From contig JAEYTY010000019.1 in NCBI GenBank assembly GCA_023433775.1, positions 14,244-78,243 on the forward strand: DNA of 64,000 nt, given 5' to 3'. Under the pieces are notes generated by a model that worked only from the letters and a program-made list of their open reading frames with translations, ran no database searches and had not been told where the DNA came from. Source of the stretch: Pseudomonadota bacterium. GTDB lineage: Bacteria; Pseudomonadota; Alphaproteobacteria; Rhizobiales; Devosiaceae. Shown piece by piece: positions 44,784-55,500 of the stretch (positions within the stretch are counted from its first letter, which is position 1; every line of letters begins with the position of its first letter). Made by a program: the position numbers and the translations under genes.

Positions 44784-47275
44784 AATGCCCCCGAACTGGC
44801 GAGCAGCACCATGATCACCCATGCCGGAATCTGGGCCAAAGCGGCATAATCCGTCCAAAGCGCAGTGACCCGCATATCGGTCGCCCGGATCGCCGAAACA
44901 TAGCCACCGCGCCAGCGCAACCACGCATGAAGCGCCAGCAACATCGAGACACCGCTATGGATAGCGCAGTAGGTGAGCAGAGCGAACCGCAGCGCGAGGT
45001 TGGCATGGCTGGTGGGGTCAGGCGTGAGCGCCAGACCCGCGATAAGTGCCAGCGTCGTGATAGCGCCCAGAGACACAGACGCCAGCAACAACGGCCCCGG
45101 AGAACGCCCATCCGCGTTGACGCGACCGGCCCAACGCGTTGTGGCTGCAGCAATAAAGACGGTGAGCACCGCGAGGGCCGGAAGCCAGTTAACCGGCGGC
45201 GCAGGCTCCGTCCAACCCGGCGCAATAATAGCGAGATAAAGCGCGCCAAAGAGCAGGGAAGCATAAAGCGCTGCATCCACTGAGACGCCCGCAATCGAGG
45301 CCCAATAGGTCACATTGTCCTTGACCTCGCCATCGACCGGCACGCTCTTGCCCATACCGATATCAATCGGGCCCATGTCGCGGCGCGCCCCAAGCGGCTT
45401 GCTCCACAAGAAGAACTGAAAGACCACCACCGCTGCGGCGATGGGGACGATCCAATAGATTTTGAACAGCAGGCCGAGGAAGAAACCCCCGGTCGCCAGC
45501 GCCGTCCACAACGGCAAAAAACTACGCTGCGGCAGTATGATGACCTGATCGGGCTCCCCGGTCATCATGTCCACGCCCAGCGTTTCCTGGCGGTCCGCGC
45601 GCGCGAAGGCAAGGTAACCCATGCCGGAAGCGAGCTCTGGCCCAAGCGCATCAACATCGAGATTGTCGGCGCGTCGCGAGATTTCCGGGATGGCTGCAAA
45701 ATTGTACGACGGCGGCGGGGTAGGGGTGGCCCACTCCAGCGTCCGTGCCTTCCATGGATTGCGCGCCCCGCGCCGTCCAAAGCGGAATTGCATGACGATG
45801 TCGATCAACACCAGCGCGAAACCCATGGTCATCAGGAACCCGCCAATGGACGACAGCAGGTTGAGCCAGTCCCATCCCCAGTTCGACGGATAAGTCGAGA
45901 TGCGGCGCGGCATCCCCATGAGCCCCGTCAGGTGCATCAGGAAGAAGGTGAGGTTGAATCCGATGATGATGAGCCAGAATGCCGGTACCGAAAGGCTGTA
46001 AAGGCTGGTGCGCCCGGTAAAATGCGGCAGCCAGTAATAGAGCGCTGCCAGCATCGGGAAAACGAAGCCTCCCACCAGCACATAATGCAGGTGCGCCACC
46101 ACGAAATAGGTGTCATGCGCCTGGGTGTTGAACGGCACCATTGCCAGCATGACGCCGGTAAGCCCTCCACAGACAAAGACGATAAAGAACCCTATGACAT
46201 AGAGCATGGGGATATCGAATTTCGGCCGCCCGGAAGCCAGAGTGCCGATCCAGGCAAAGATTTGCACGGCCGTCGGAATGGCCACCAGCGCACTCGCGGC
46301 CGAGAAAAACGCCAGCGCCAGATGCGGAATTCCTACCGTGAACATGTGGTGCACCCAGAGCCCGAAGCTGAGAAATGCCATGGTCACAATGGCAACAATA
46401 ATGGCGCGATAGCCCACCAGCGGATGCCGGGCGAAGGTGGGAATAATGGTCGACAATACCCCAGCCGCCGGCAGGAAGATGATGTAGACCTCCGGGTGTC
46501 CAAACAGCCAGAACAGGTGCTGCCATAGCAACGGATCGCCGCCGCGCGTGGGGTCAAAGAACGGCAGGTCGAAGGCGCGTTCCATCTCAAGCAGGATGGA
46601 GCCGAGGATCAGGGGCGGAAACCCGATCAGCATCATGCCCGCCGTCACCAGCATGTACCAGCCAAAGATCGGCATACGCGTCAGCGACATGCCCGGCGCG
46701 CGCATTTTGAGAATGGTGACTGTGATTTCCACGGCGGCGGTTACTGCGGAAATCTCGACAAAGGTTATGCCCAGCAGCCAGACATCGGCATTGATCCCCG
46801 GCGTATAGGTGCCGGACGACAGCGGCGTATACATGAACCAGCCCGCATTGGGGGCGTAGCCGGCGACCATGGCCACGATAAGGATCGTTCCGCCAAAGAG
46901 ATAACACCAGAATCCATAGGCCGTCATGCGGGGGAAGGCCAGGTCTCGCGCGCCAAGCAGCTTTGGCAGCATATAGATCGCCAGCCCCTCAAACATGGGA
47001 ATGGCGAACAGGAACATCATCACCGTGCCATGCATGGTGAAAATCTGATTGTAGAGATCAGGGCCGACAAAGGCACTGTTCGGCGTGGCCAATTGGGCGC
47101 GGATCAGCATGGCGAGCACGCCGCCAATGGTGAAAAAAATCAGCGCCAGCACCATGAAGCGCTTGCCCAGGATAGTGTGGTTCACCGACGACAGGCGCCC
47201 CCAGCCGGGCGGCGTCGCCCAGATGCCATCAAGCGCCTTGTGCAGTTCCACGGGTGACTGCTTTTGTTCTGTCAT
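44780..47275 (-). CDS. Heme-copper oxidase subunit I fused to subunit III
   Basis: An 831-residue fusion: residues about 1-560 are subunit I and about 600-831 a subunit III-like membrane domain. Heme and copper ligands are intact: His82 (FTMHGT), the HPEVY pair at 260-264, His309-His310 (WVHHMF), His395 and His397 (VVAHLHYV). Asp111 of the D-channel (GARDLAFPR) and the Glu of HPEVY are present. The K-channel lysine of the usual PTxIKxF motif is glutamine here (PTAVQIF, residue 338). It overlaps subunit II by four bases. Probably an alternative cytochrome c oxidase. Confidence 0.92.
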   Translation of the reverse strand: MTEQKQSPVELHKALDGIWATPPGWGRLSSVNHTILGKRFMVLALIFFTIGGVLAMLIRAQLATPNSAFVGPDLYNQIFTMHGTVMMFLFAIPMFEGLAIYMLPKLLGARDLAFPRMTAYGFWCYLFGGTILIVAMVAGYAPNAGWFMYTPLSSGTYTPGINADVWLLGITFVEISAVTAAVEITVTILKMRAPGMSLTRMPIFGWYMLVTAGMMLIGFPPLILGSILLEMERAFDLPFFDPTRGGDPLLWQHLFWLFGHPEVYIIFLPAAGVLSTIIPTFARHPLVGYRAIIVAIVTMAFLSFGLWVHHMFTVGIPHLALAFFSAASALVAIPTAVQIFAWIGTLASGRPKFDIPMLYVIGFFIVFVCGGLTGVMLAMVPFNTQAHDTYFVVAHLHYVLVGGFVFPMLAALYYWLPHFTGRTSLYSLSVPAFWLIIIGFNLTFFLMHLTGLMGMPRRISTYPSNWGWDWLNLLSSIGGFLMTMGFALVLIDIVMQFRFGRRGARNPWKARTLEWATPTPPPSYNFAAIPEISRRADNLDVDALGPELASGMGYLAFARADRQETLGVDMMTGEPDQVIILPQRSFLPLWTALATGGFFLGLLFKIYWIVPIAAAVVVFQFFLWSKPLGARRDMGPIDIGMGKSVPVDGEVKDNVTYWASIAGVSVDAALYASLLFGALYLAIIAPGWTEPAPPVNWLPALAVLTVFIAAATTRWAGRVNADGRSPGPLLLASVSLGAITTLALIAGLALTPDPTSHANLALRFALLTYCAIHSGVSMLLALHAWLRWRGGYVSAIRATDMRVTALWTDYAALAQIPAWVIMVLLASSGAL

Positions 47276-47982
47276 GGGACTTCACCCAGCGCTGCGGCGT
47301 AGTTTTCGATCGCATGGGCCTCCACTACAAAGCTCATGGTTTCGTGGCCCTCGCCGCAATATTCGGCGCAAATTCCGCGATAGATGCCGGGCTCGTTGGC
47401 TTGCAGGCGGATGATATTCGTATGTCCCGGAATGGCGTCCATTTTCCCGCCCAGCCGAGGGATCCAAAACCCGTGGATGACATCGAGTGAAGAGATGACG
47501 ATATCCACCGGCTGGCCTGCAGGAATATGGAGAACGTCGCTGTCTGCCGCGCCCCCGCTGTCGGGATACCGAAAGGTCCATTGCCACTGGCTGGCCTGCG
47601 CCTCGATGCGCAGAGGTGCCATACCATCGCTCCGGGGCAACAACTGCTCGCCCAGCGCCAGGGCCGCGATGACTAGTGCAATAAGAATGGGGATCGGCAT
47701 GATCAGGCCGCCGCCAATAATCCAGTGCATCGGTTTGACCGAGGCAATGAGGGCAGGGCGCCAGAAACTGACTGCAAGCAGGCCGAGAACCAGCGTGAAC
47801 AGCACCACGCTGCCCCAGAACATCACCCACCAGAGCAGGGCGATATTGGCCGCAGCCGGGCCAGCCGGATCAAGCGTCGATAGCGGCGTGTTGCAACCAG
47901 ACAGCACGAGCGGCGTTGCTGCCAAAGCAGCAAATTTGACAAACCGGGGGCCAGGATGGCGAAGACGGACACTGAAGAGCAG
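47272..47982 (-). CDS. Cytochrome c oxidase subunit II, lipoprotein
   Basis: About 236 residues. A basic N-region (RLRHPGPRFVKF) and hydrophobic segment end in the lipobox LSGC, then two membrane helices (WWVMFWGSVVLFTLVLGLL and LIMPIPILIALVIAALAL) and the CuA domain with AEYCGEGHETM and an upstream DVIHGFW. The CuA residues are intact. No ATG/GTG exists before the lipobox in frame near the signal; I propose CTG 47982, with TTG 47925 as the alternative that would lose the basic residues. The proposed start overlaps the divergent DUF2231 gene. The stop overlaps subunit I by four bases. Confidence 0.78.
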   Translation of the reverse strand: MLFSVRLRHPGPRFVKFAALAATPLVLSGCNTPLSTLDPAGPAAANIALLWWVMFWGSVVLFTLVLGLLAVSFWRPALIASVKPMHWIIGGGLIMPIPILIALVIAALALGEQLLPRSDGMAPLRIEAQASQWQWTFRYPDSGGAADSDVLHIPAGQPVDIVISSLDVIHGFWIPRLGGKMDAIPGHTNIIRLQANEPGIYRGICAEYCGEGHETMSFVVEAHAIENYAAALGEVP

Positions 47983-48507
47983 GAAATCGAGCAGGAGGAA
48001 TCGCCGCCAGAAGCCGATAGTAGCCACCCCAATCCAGCCATTCGCGCCGTCGCCGACCAGGACATCGGCTCCGCAATCGCGGTCGCTGGTCATCCCATAC
48101 ACGCCATGCTGGTGCATTTTCCCATTGCGCTCGTTATCTGCGCGCTTGGCGTCGATATGCTCTATTGGTTCAGCGCCGATCCGTTTTGGGTACGTGTTGG
48201 TCTCTGGGCCACGGGCTTTGCCTTCGCCTTCGGGGTGCTCGCCGCCGTCGTTGGTACACTCGAACTGCTGGCCGTTCCAGGCATCCGCGTCCGCGTTGCC
48301 AGCTGGAACCATGCCATTGCCGCCATGACGCTTGTTGCCGTTGCCGGAGCCAATTTCGGTCTGCGCCTCCACGTGCCGGACGCGGTCTTGCCACATGGGT
48401 TGCTGCTGTCCGTACTTGCCGCAGTGCTGACCGCTCTGGCCGGATGGCATGGAGGAAAGCTGGTGTTCGATCATGGGGTAGGCCTCATCATCTCGACCAA
48501 GCAATAA
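47956..48507 (+). CDS. DUF2231 membrane protein
   Basis: A 183-residue protein with an acidic, Glu-rich first 25 residues and four membrane helices. It opens the conserved block with HPIHAMLVHFPIALVICALG, the histidine-containing DUF2231 signature that suggests heme or metal binding. It is embedded between subunit II (divergent) and the CopD-like gene (convergent, 20-base overlap), so it may serve the oxidase. Function unknown. Confidence 0.8.
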   Translation: MAKTDTEEQEIEQEESPPEADSSHPNPAIRAVADQDIGSAIAVAGHPIHAMLVHFPIALVICALGVDMLYWFSADPFWVRVGLWATGFAFAFGVLAAVVGTLELLAVPGIRVRVASWNHAIAAMTLVAVAGANFGLRLHVPDAVLPHGLLLSVLAAVLTALAGWHGGKLVFDHGVGLIISTKQ

Positions 48508-48988
48508 GGTCGTCCAGCGCCTCGCCGAGGGCGCCGGGCGCAAAAAATGCCTCGAACTGGCTGGGCGTTGTCCATAAAGGCTTGCCAAGAACCGTCACAA
48601 GAATTGCCGTGACGACGCACAAAGTAAGCGTGCTGACAATTACCAGGCGCCAGGCCGGGTAGCTTCGACCGGGCTCGAACAGGTGCAGGATTTTGAGCCC
48701 GCTGGTGACGTGGATGATCACCATGACCCCGACCAGACCCAGCTTGACCGCGAACCACGGCTCGAATGTCGCCTCGACAAAGATCAGCGCGATGCCCGAG
48801 CCCACCGCCACGAATGCTGCCGGCGATGTCAGTGCCACGTAGAAAAACCGGGTAAAGTTATGCAGCCGATAAAGAGCATGGCCGCTTAGCTTCTTTCGCT
48901 GTCGATAGAGAAAGGGCAGGCAGATCAGGCCCGCCGACCACAGCGCGATGGCCACGATGTGAACGAATTTGAGCAGGATCGCGGTCAT
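48488..48988 (-). CDS. CopD-like membrane protein
   Basis: A 166-residue membrane protein with about four helices, starting TAILLKFVHIVAIALWSAG (His-containing first helix of the CopD/cytochrome b561-like type) and continuing with HNFTRFFYVALTSPAAFVAVG. CopD relatives are linked with copper handling, consistent with loading of copper into the oxidase. ATG 48988 overlaps the ctaG stop by four bases. Function inferred from context and fold, moderate certainty. Confidence 0.7.
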   Translation of the reverse strand: MTAILLKFVHIVAIALWSAGLICLPFLYRQRKKLSGHALYRLHNFTRFFYVALTSPAAFVAVGSGIALIFVEATFEPWFAVKLGLVGVMVIIHVTSGLKILHLFEPGRSYPAWRLVIVSTLTLCVVTAILVTVLGKPLWTTPSQFEAFFAPGALGEALDDLIAWSR

Positions 48989-49725
48989 GCGCGCTGTTCC
49001 GGCATTTCGCGCAACAGCGCAAGCAGGCGCCAGAGGCCCACAGCAATATAGGGCACACTGGCGGGCACCCACATGATCAGTCCGGCCAATTGCTGATCGG
49101 CCAGCGGATCAAGTCCAAATGCCGTCGTTGTCGTGAAATGCGGCAGGTAGAGCGGCCGGCTCGCAAAGACCAGCAATGCCCCCAAAAGACCCATCTGCAC
49201 GGTGAGGAACAGCAAGGCTGCGATGGCTCGGCCGGGGGTGGAAACTATGATGGCAAGCCACAACAAGACTGCGGTGCCAAGCAGGCTGATCTGCATCAGC
49301 CAATAGATGGCGGTGTTTTCCAGAGCCGCATTATAGGCGTCCGGCGCGTGCCATATCCAGAATGCGGCCGTGTGCAGCAGCACCAGCGGCGACAACAGTT
49401 GGGCGGCAAAGCGCCCCCGAACATGTGACACCAAAGCCCATGCCAGCAAGGGTGCCGCAACCGCCACGAGCAGGACGTGATGCGCCACGCGTGCCGAGAA
49501 CAGCGCCACGGTCAACGCGCAAAGTGGACTTATAAAAATGACGCCAAGCACAGAGACTGATGCGGCAAAGCGCATTTGCTCATCGCGGCTTGGTCGCAAC
49601 ATGGCGAACAGCCCAACAGCGATGACAAGGGCTGCAATCAGCCACGGGTCTAGATTCCACCGCCCCCAGACATCATCCGGGAGCGGTGCAGGGCCGCAAT
49701 AGCTTAAGGCAAGTGACGCTGGCAT
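48985..49725 (-). CDS. CtaG-type cytochrome c oxidase assembly protein
   Basis: A 246-residue protein with about seven membrane segments. HHVLLVAVAAPLLAW, FWIWHAPDAYNAAL and LADQQLAGLIMWVPASVPYI are the His- and Trp-rich signatures of the caa3 CtaG family, which helps assemble copper-containing oxidases and is unrelated to the Cox11-type CtaG. It starts 24 bases after the PQQ dehydrogenase stop, so both probably share a transcript. Confidence 0.87.
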   Translation of the reverse strand: MPASLALSYCGPAPLPDDVWGRWNLDPWLIAALVIAVGLFAMLRPSRDEQMRFAASVSVLGVIFISPLCALTVALFSARVAHHVLLVAVAAPLLAWALVSHVRGRFAAQLLSPLVLLHTAAFWIWHAPDAYNAALENTAIYWLMQISLLGTAVLLWLAIIVSTPGRAIAALLFLTVQMGLLGALLVFASRPLYLPHFTTTTAFGLDPLADQQLAGLIMWVPASVPYIAVGLWRLLALLREMPEQRA

Positions 49726-49749
49726 AATTGTCCTGACGCTGGACCTGGA

Positions 49750-52248
49750 CTAGTTGCTCTCTCCGCTCGGCAGAGCATAGGCGATGAAGTAATCGCCGAT
49801 CGGCGTTTCCATGAAGTCATGGCCGCCGGCATTGATCACCACGATCTGCCGGCCCTGCGCTTCATAAGTCATCGGCGTCGCCTGGCCGCCGGCAGGCAAA
49901 ATGTCCTGCCAGATTTCCTCGCCCGTCGTGATGTCGATGGCACGGAAAATATCGTCCGTGGCGGCAGCGATGAAGAACAGCCCCGAGGCAGTGATAAAGC
50001 CACCACCATTATTGGGCGTGCCGATGTCGATAGGAAGCATTGACGGGATGCCAAACGGGCCGTTCTTGCGAGCGGAACCGAAAGGCCGATCCCACAAGAC
50101 TTCCCTTGTGTTGAGATCAATTGCGGCGATCCCACCATAAGGAGGCTGCTTGCAGAGAAGGCCGGTAAACGGTACGCGCCAGCCCGCATTCACGCGGATG
50201 CCATAAGGCGTCTGGGCCTGCGGGCTAAGGCTGCCATGCGAGCCCGAACCGGCCGATGAATCATAGTTCGGATCAGTGATCGGCACCACGCCAAGGGCAT
50301 CCACTTCCTCGCGGGGCACGAGCTGATTGTAGTTGGGCATATTGTTGTAATTGGCGATCAGGATGCCCTTTTCCTCGTCGACGGCAATGCCGCCCCAATC
50401 GCTGCCACCATTATAGCCGGGGAACTGAATCCAGGGCTGATCAACCGTTGGCGGGGTATAAACGCCGTCATAGCTGGCCTGACGGAACTGGATACGGCAC
50501 CAGAGTTGATCGAGCGGTGTGGCACCCCACATATCCGCCTCGGTGAGGTCAGGCTTCAGCAGGTTAGGAAAATCGGTGACGTAAGGCTGCGTCGGCGACA
50601 GGCGCTCCGGCTCGACGCCGCCCTGTGGAGCTGGGCGTTCCTCTATATTGACCAGCAATTCGCCAGTCTCGCGATCGAGAATATAGAACTGCGCCTGCTT
50701 GGAGGGCATGATGATTGCCGGGACGGGGCCGTCGGCTGTGGGGAAATCCACCAGCGTACCCTGACCGCCCAAATCATAGTCCCAAACGTCGTAGTGAACC
50801 GTTTGATAGCTCCAGGCGACCTCGCCCGTCTCCACATTCAGCGCCACGATGGCCGTGGAATAGGTGTTTTCGGCCTCGGATCGGTCACCGCCCCAATAGT
50901 CGACGGCCGAATTGCCCATCGGCAAATAGACTAGGCCGAGTTCGCTGTCTCCCGATGCAATCGTCCACACATTTGGAGTACCGGGCGTATAGATTTCGCC
51001 CTCCGGCGGCAGACCGGTCTCGCCGGGCCGGCCCATATCCCAGGCCCATTCCAATTCGCCCGAGATGGCGTTGTAGCCCCGAATGACACCCGAAGGGGCC
51101 TCGCGGGTCTGGCCATCGCTGACCTGGCTTCCAACGACGAGAACGTCACGAACCAGCGTCGGGGGCGAGGTGGGAGCGTAGAAACCGGGAGCGGTGTCGC
51201 CAATACCCTCAAGCAGGCTGACAATGCCGCCATTGCCAAAATCAGCACAGAGCTGGCCGGTCTGGGTATCAAGCGCAATCATGCGCGCGTCATGGGTCTG
51301 TATGACCACGCGTGCAGCGCACAGGTCCGACACGTCCGCCGCGGGGTCGGCAAAATAGACAAGGCCCCGGCAACTAGCATTATAACCGATGGCATCGACC
51401 GGCGTTTGGGGATCATAAGTCCAGAATTCTGCCCCGGTTGCAGCGTCCAGCGCGCTCACCTTGTTCAGCGCCGAACAGAGATAGAGTCGCTCGCCAACCT
51501 TGACCGGCGTATTCTGATTGCCGAAGGCTTCATCGCCTTCCGGCAGATCACCGGTGCGGAACTCCCAGATTTTCTCAAGATTACCCACATTGGCTGGGGT
51601 GATTTCTGAAAGCGGCGAATAGCGCGTTGCATGATGATCGCCGCCATAGGCGGGCCAGTCGGCGCCGACCGTCATCATTGGATAGGTGGCTGCAGGGTCT
51701 GCCTCTTCCGTGGCCTCCACTGCTTCAGCCGCACCATCAATGGGGAGCACGGGCGACCCCTGCGGCGCAGCTGGAACGTCCGTCGGCAATGGCGCTTCCT
51801 GCGCGACGAGCCGACCCTCTCGCACGGCATTCAGCGAAAGCCCCACGACGCCAATCCCGACAAGCCCCGCCACCAAAACTGCAAAGGCGCCGCGTGGCAC
51901 GCCAAGACGACCCTTCAGGGCGGGGATAGAAAGTAGGACCAGAACCAGAATAATTGTCGGCGCCAGCAGGCGAGGGACCTGAGCCCAGCCATCAAAGCCG
52001 GCTTCCCACAGCGCCCAGATCAGCGTTCCCACGAAGGTCACCAGGTAAACCCAGACCCCCGTCATGGAGTGTTTGAAAAGGAACCACGCCGAGACCAACA
52101 AGCCAAGGCCGGCAAAGGCATAATACCAGGATCCACCCAGGGCGATCAGCCAAATACCGCCTCCGAGGATTGGCAAGCCGAAGACCAGCATCACCAATGC
52201 CAGCAGCATGACCGCCCAATACCCAAATCCCCGATTTGCCTCAGCCAT
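49750..52248 (-). CDS. gcd: Membrane-bound PQQ-dependent dehydrogenase (glucose/quinate/shikimate type)
   Basis: An 832-residue quinoprotein. Residues about 1-130 form five membrane helices that pass electrons to ubiquinone; the rest is an eight-bladed PQQ propeller in the periplasm, with DWPAYGGDHHATRYSPL at its start and WDYDLGGQGTLVDF, DRETGELLV and SGGGFITASGLFFI-like blade repeats. ATG 52248 is preferred (GGAG upstream) to one 15 bases earlier. No PQQ biosynthesis gene is visible, so the cofactor must come from elsewhere. Next to oxidase genes it would form a short sugar-to-oxygen route. Confidence 0.92.
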   Translation of the reverse strand: MAEANRGFGYWAVMLLALVMLVFGLPILGGGIWLIALGGSWYYAFAGLGLLVSAWFLFKHSMTGVWVYLVTFVGTLIWALWEAGFDGWAQVPRLLAPTIILVLVLLSIPALKGRLGVPRGAFAVLVAGLVGIGVVGLSLNAVREGRLVAQEAPLPTDVPAAPQGSPVLPIDGAAEAVEATEEADPAATYPMMTVGADWPAYGGDHHATRYSPLSEITPANVGNLEKIWEFRTGDLPEGDEAFGNQNTPVKVGERLYLCSALNKVSALDAATGAEFWTYDPQTPVDAIGYNASCRGLVYFADPAADVSDLCAARVVIQTHDARMIALDTQTGQLCADFGNGGIVSLLEGIGDTAPGFYAPTSPPTLVRDVLVVGSQVSDGQTREAPSGVIRGYNAISGELEWAWDMGRPGETGLPPEGEIYTPGTPNVWTIASGDSELGLVYLPMGNSAVDYWGGDRSEAENTYSTAIVALNVETGEVAWSYQTVHYDVWDYDLGGQGTLVDFPTADGPVPAIIMPSKQAQFYILDRETGELLVNIEERPAPQGGVEPERLSPTQPYVTDFPNLLKPDLTEADMWGATPLDQLWCRIQFRQASYDGVYTPPTVDQPWIQFPGYNGGSDWGGIAVDEEKGILIANYNNMPNYNQLVPREEVDALGVVPITDPNYDSSAGSGSHGSLSPQAQTPYGIRVNAGWRVPFTGLLCKQPPYGGIAAIDLNTREVLWDRPFGSARKNGPFGIPSMLPIDIGTPNNGGGFITASGLFFIAAATDDIFRAIDITTGEEIWQDILPAGGQATPMTYEAQGRQIVVINAGGHDFMETPIGDYFIAYALPSGESN

Positions 52249-52351
52249 GCGCGTTGCTCCCATTTATGCTTGAGAACGCAACGACAAAACCGCGCCACGG
52301 TTCCGACATAATCGGGAAAAAGCAACGATTGTTGGGACGCGCATAGTTGCA

Positions 52352-52385
52352 GGGACAAGAGGCCGGGCCAAATCAGGCCTGTCCC
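52352..52385. other. Bulged hairpin between gcd and the autotransporter
   Basis: GGGAC, then AGGCC, pairs with GGCCT, GTCCC across an 11-base loop, with a 3-base bulge. It is the only clear structure in 52249-52533; the rest of that gap shows no gene. No T-run on either side. Confidence 0.4.
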
Positions 52386-52533
52386 GCTCCACTCGATCAT
52401 GGTCTGTTATTGCCAGCCAATCATCATGCACAGAGCGTGCCGGATATTGAGGGAGACGGCAGGAGGCTTGATGTAAAACCGCGACATGGTGGGTTTCGCG
52501 CTCTATGCGGCGACGTGCGCCGCACTGCAAATG

Positions 52534-55500
52534 TCAGAACTGGACCCCGATGGAACCGCTCGCCTTGTGAGCCTGCTGTGATGCGGAGAAGACACCGGCA
52601 TAGTCGAGGCCGAGCGTGAGGCCATTGTCAGCCTCGAAGTCGAGACCCGCACCGAGACGGAGGCGGTCACGACCCGCATCGGGACCCTGAACGGTGAAGG
52701 GCGTTGCGCCACCGGCAAAGGTCATGGACTGGGTGTTCTGGCCGGCAAAGCCATGCTCCCAGAGCGCCCGGCCGGAAAGGGTCAGCGTGCCGGCTTCCGT
52801 CGCGACCACATGGCTGATGCCAAGCCCAAGCCCGGCGTCCAGATGCACAGTGCCATTGGCGGCAGCGGTGAGGTTGAACGCACCCGCGCCGGTTTCGCTA
52901 AAGCCGCCATGGCCCGACCAGCCAAGCCCTAGCGTCGCCAGCGGCGAGAGCGTCGTGCCATTGCCGAGATCAAAATCATGCGCGGCTTCGAGCGCGACGG
53001 CGATGGACTGGGTCCAGTAATCCGCGCTGGCTTGATTGGTTACGGCGCCAACAGCAATGGTGCGACTGGTCGCAACATGGCTGGTGCCCATAGTCAGCGC
53101 CCCAGTGACCGCGTTTGGTCCGTTCCGCAGCGCGCCATAGGTGCCGAGCATAAAGCTGTCGAGCGTCGTCTGCGACTGGCGCGCCGCGACCGAGACCGAG
53201 CCGCGCTGATAGCCAAAGGCGACGCCGACCAGAGCGTTGTCGCCAGCGAGTTCGTACCCACCCGAGAGCCCACCATGCCAATAGTCGAGCCCTGCCGCAT
53301 TGGCATCGGCCGCGATAGAGCCGCGTCCCCCCAGCGGCGTCAGCCAGGCCGAGGCAGCAACGGGCGAGAACATCACGCTGTCGATGGCCGCAAGGCCCGA
53401 GCCTTCTGCCTGTGCAGCATAACCCAGTGGCGCCATTGCAGCCTTCAGCGCCGCAAGACCATCCGATCCCCGCGCCGTCAGCGTATCGCCCAGCTGGGCA
53501 AAGCTCTGGTCGACCACATTCTGCACCGAGGCATGAGCTTCGCCCGAAAGCGAGGCCAGCGCCCCGGCCACCTGCTCCTGACCCAGCCCCAGCATGGCGT
53601 TGAAGACGCCATTGCCGGTGCCCAGATCGAACGCCGCGCCACCGGCGCCACACTGATTGGCGCCCGAGCCCGTCTGACAGAAGGTGGTCGCGGCCAGTTC
53701 GCTGGTCAGATACATGTTCTGACCGTCCTGGCTGCCCTTGAAGTTGAGGAAGACAAAGGTATCGGTGACATCCAGCGCGCCGTTGAACACCAGATCGCCC
53801 GGATTGGTGGTCGTCAGCACGGTATAGACCGTGCCGACAGTATAATTGCTGCCATTGTCACTGCCGTTTTCCGGCGTCACGCGGATGGTGAGGCCATCGG
53901 TAAAGGTCGCCGTTCCGGTCACATTGACGAGGTCATTGTGCACCCCCGGCGTATTGCCGCCATTCTTGAGCTCGACATCGTAGAAGGATCCGGCCCCGAC
54001 ATTGAGCGTCGCGATGGTCACCGCGCCAATCGAATTGCCCGGCGAGAGAATGCCGCCCGACCCGACATTGACCGTGCCCAAGGTTCCAGTGCCGCCCACC
54101 TTGCCACCGGCAGAAATCTCCAGCGTGCCGGTGAAATTTGCCGTGTCCGCCACCGTGAGCTGCCCGCCCCGGGCCTCTACCGTGCCGGCCAGCGAACCGG
54201 CGATCACCAGCCGTCCGTTCAGAATGGTCGTCACGCCGCTATAGGTGTTGGACCCAGCCAGCGTCAGCGTGCCGGTGCCGGTCTTGGTCAGGCCGCCGGC
54301 GCCCGTGAGTTCCACATTGGTCGTGGCGTTGAATCCATTGGTGTCGATCACAGCGCCGCCGGCTGCCAGGGTAATGTCCACTGCTGCAAAGTTGGAAAAC
54401 AGATTTGACTGCTGCGCGGTGAGCCGCAGCGTGCCGCCATCAAAGACAATTGAGGCGTTGCCGAGCCCGGCGATGACTTGCCCGGTGGCAAGCACGCCAC
54501 TGCCCCCGGCGCCACCTTCGAGGCGCAGGGTGCCGGTTGAATTGGAGAGTAACGCCACGATGGTGGACGACGCGCTGACCACACCGCCATCCGCAATGGT
54601 CAGTGTGCCCGTGCCAAGAGAGCCAACATTGAGTTCTGCGCTGTTGGTCCATGTTGACCCTGTCCCGGACACAGAGACGGTGCTAACGGAGCCGAAAGAG
54701 TAACCGACATCGCCTTTCAAAGAGCTGACCGCACCGCCAGCTGCGATCGTCAATCTGCCGTGACCGACAGCTAGCATGTCGCTATTGGTCCATGTTGAAC
54801 CCGTCCCGGACACAGTGACGGTGCCGTCTGAACCGGTCTGGTTACCGATAGTAGCCATCGTATTGCTGACCGTGCCGCCGTCTTCGATGGTCAGCTTGCT
54901 CGTGCCGCGATAGCCAATAGTTAGAATAGCGCTATTGGTCCATTTTGACCCCGCCCCGGACACACTGACAGTACCCTCGGAACCGCTCTGCTCACCCACA
55001 AAGCTATACGTATTGTTGGCCGCCCCACCCCCCGCGATGATCAGCCGTCCCGTGCCATGATGGCCGACGCGGAGTGAGGCGCTATTGATCCATGTTGACC
55101 CCGCCCCAGAGACAGTGACTGTGCCATCGCCGTCGGCTCCGAGAGCGATATAGGCACGCGTATTGCTCACTGTGCCACCATCTTCGATAGTTAGTGTGCC
55201 CGTGCCGAAGGAGCCGACATAGAATATACTACTATTGGTCCATGCCGAACCCGCTCCGGATACGGTGGCGGCGCCCACGGAGCCTGTATTGTACCCGACA
55301 TAGCCCATCGCGCTGCCAACCTTGCCACCATTCGCGATGGTGAGCCTGCCTGTGCCGTCATTGCCGACATAGATCTCACCGCCATTGGTCCATGTTGACC
55401 CCGTCCCGGACACAGTGACAGTACCCTCGGAGCCTACATCGCGCCCGACAATGCTATACGTATTGCTGACCGCCCCACCTCCCGCGATGAGCAGCGTACC

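Noticed and set aside
52249..52533. Small ORFs after the autotransporter gene
   Set aside because: No ribosome site or motif; composition mirrors the opposite frame.
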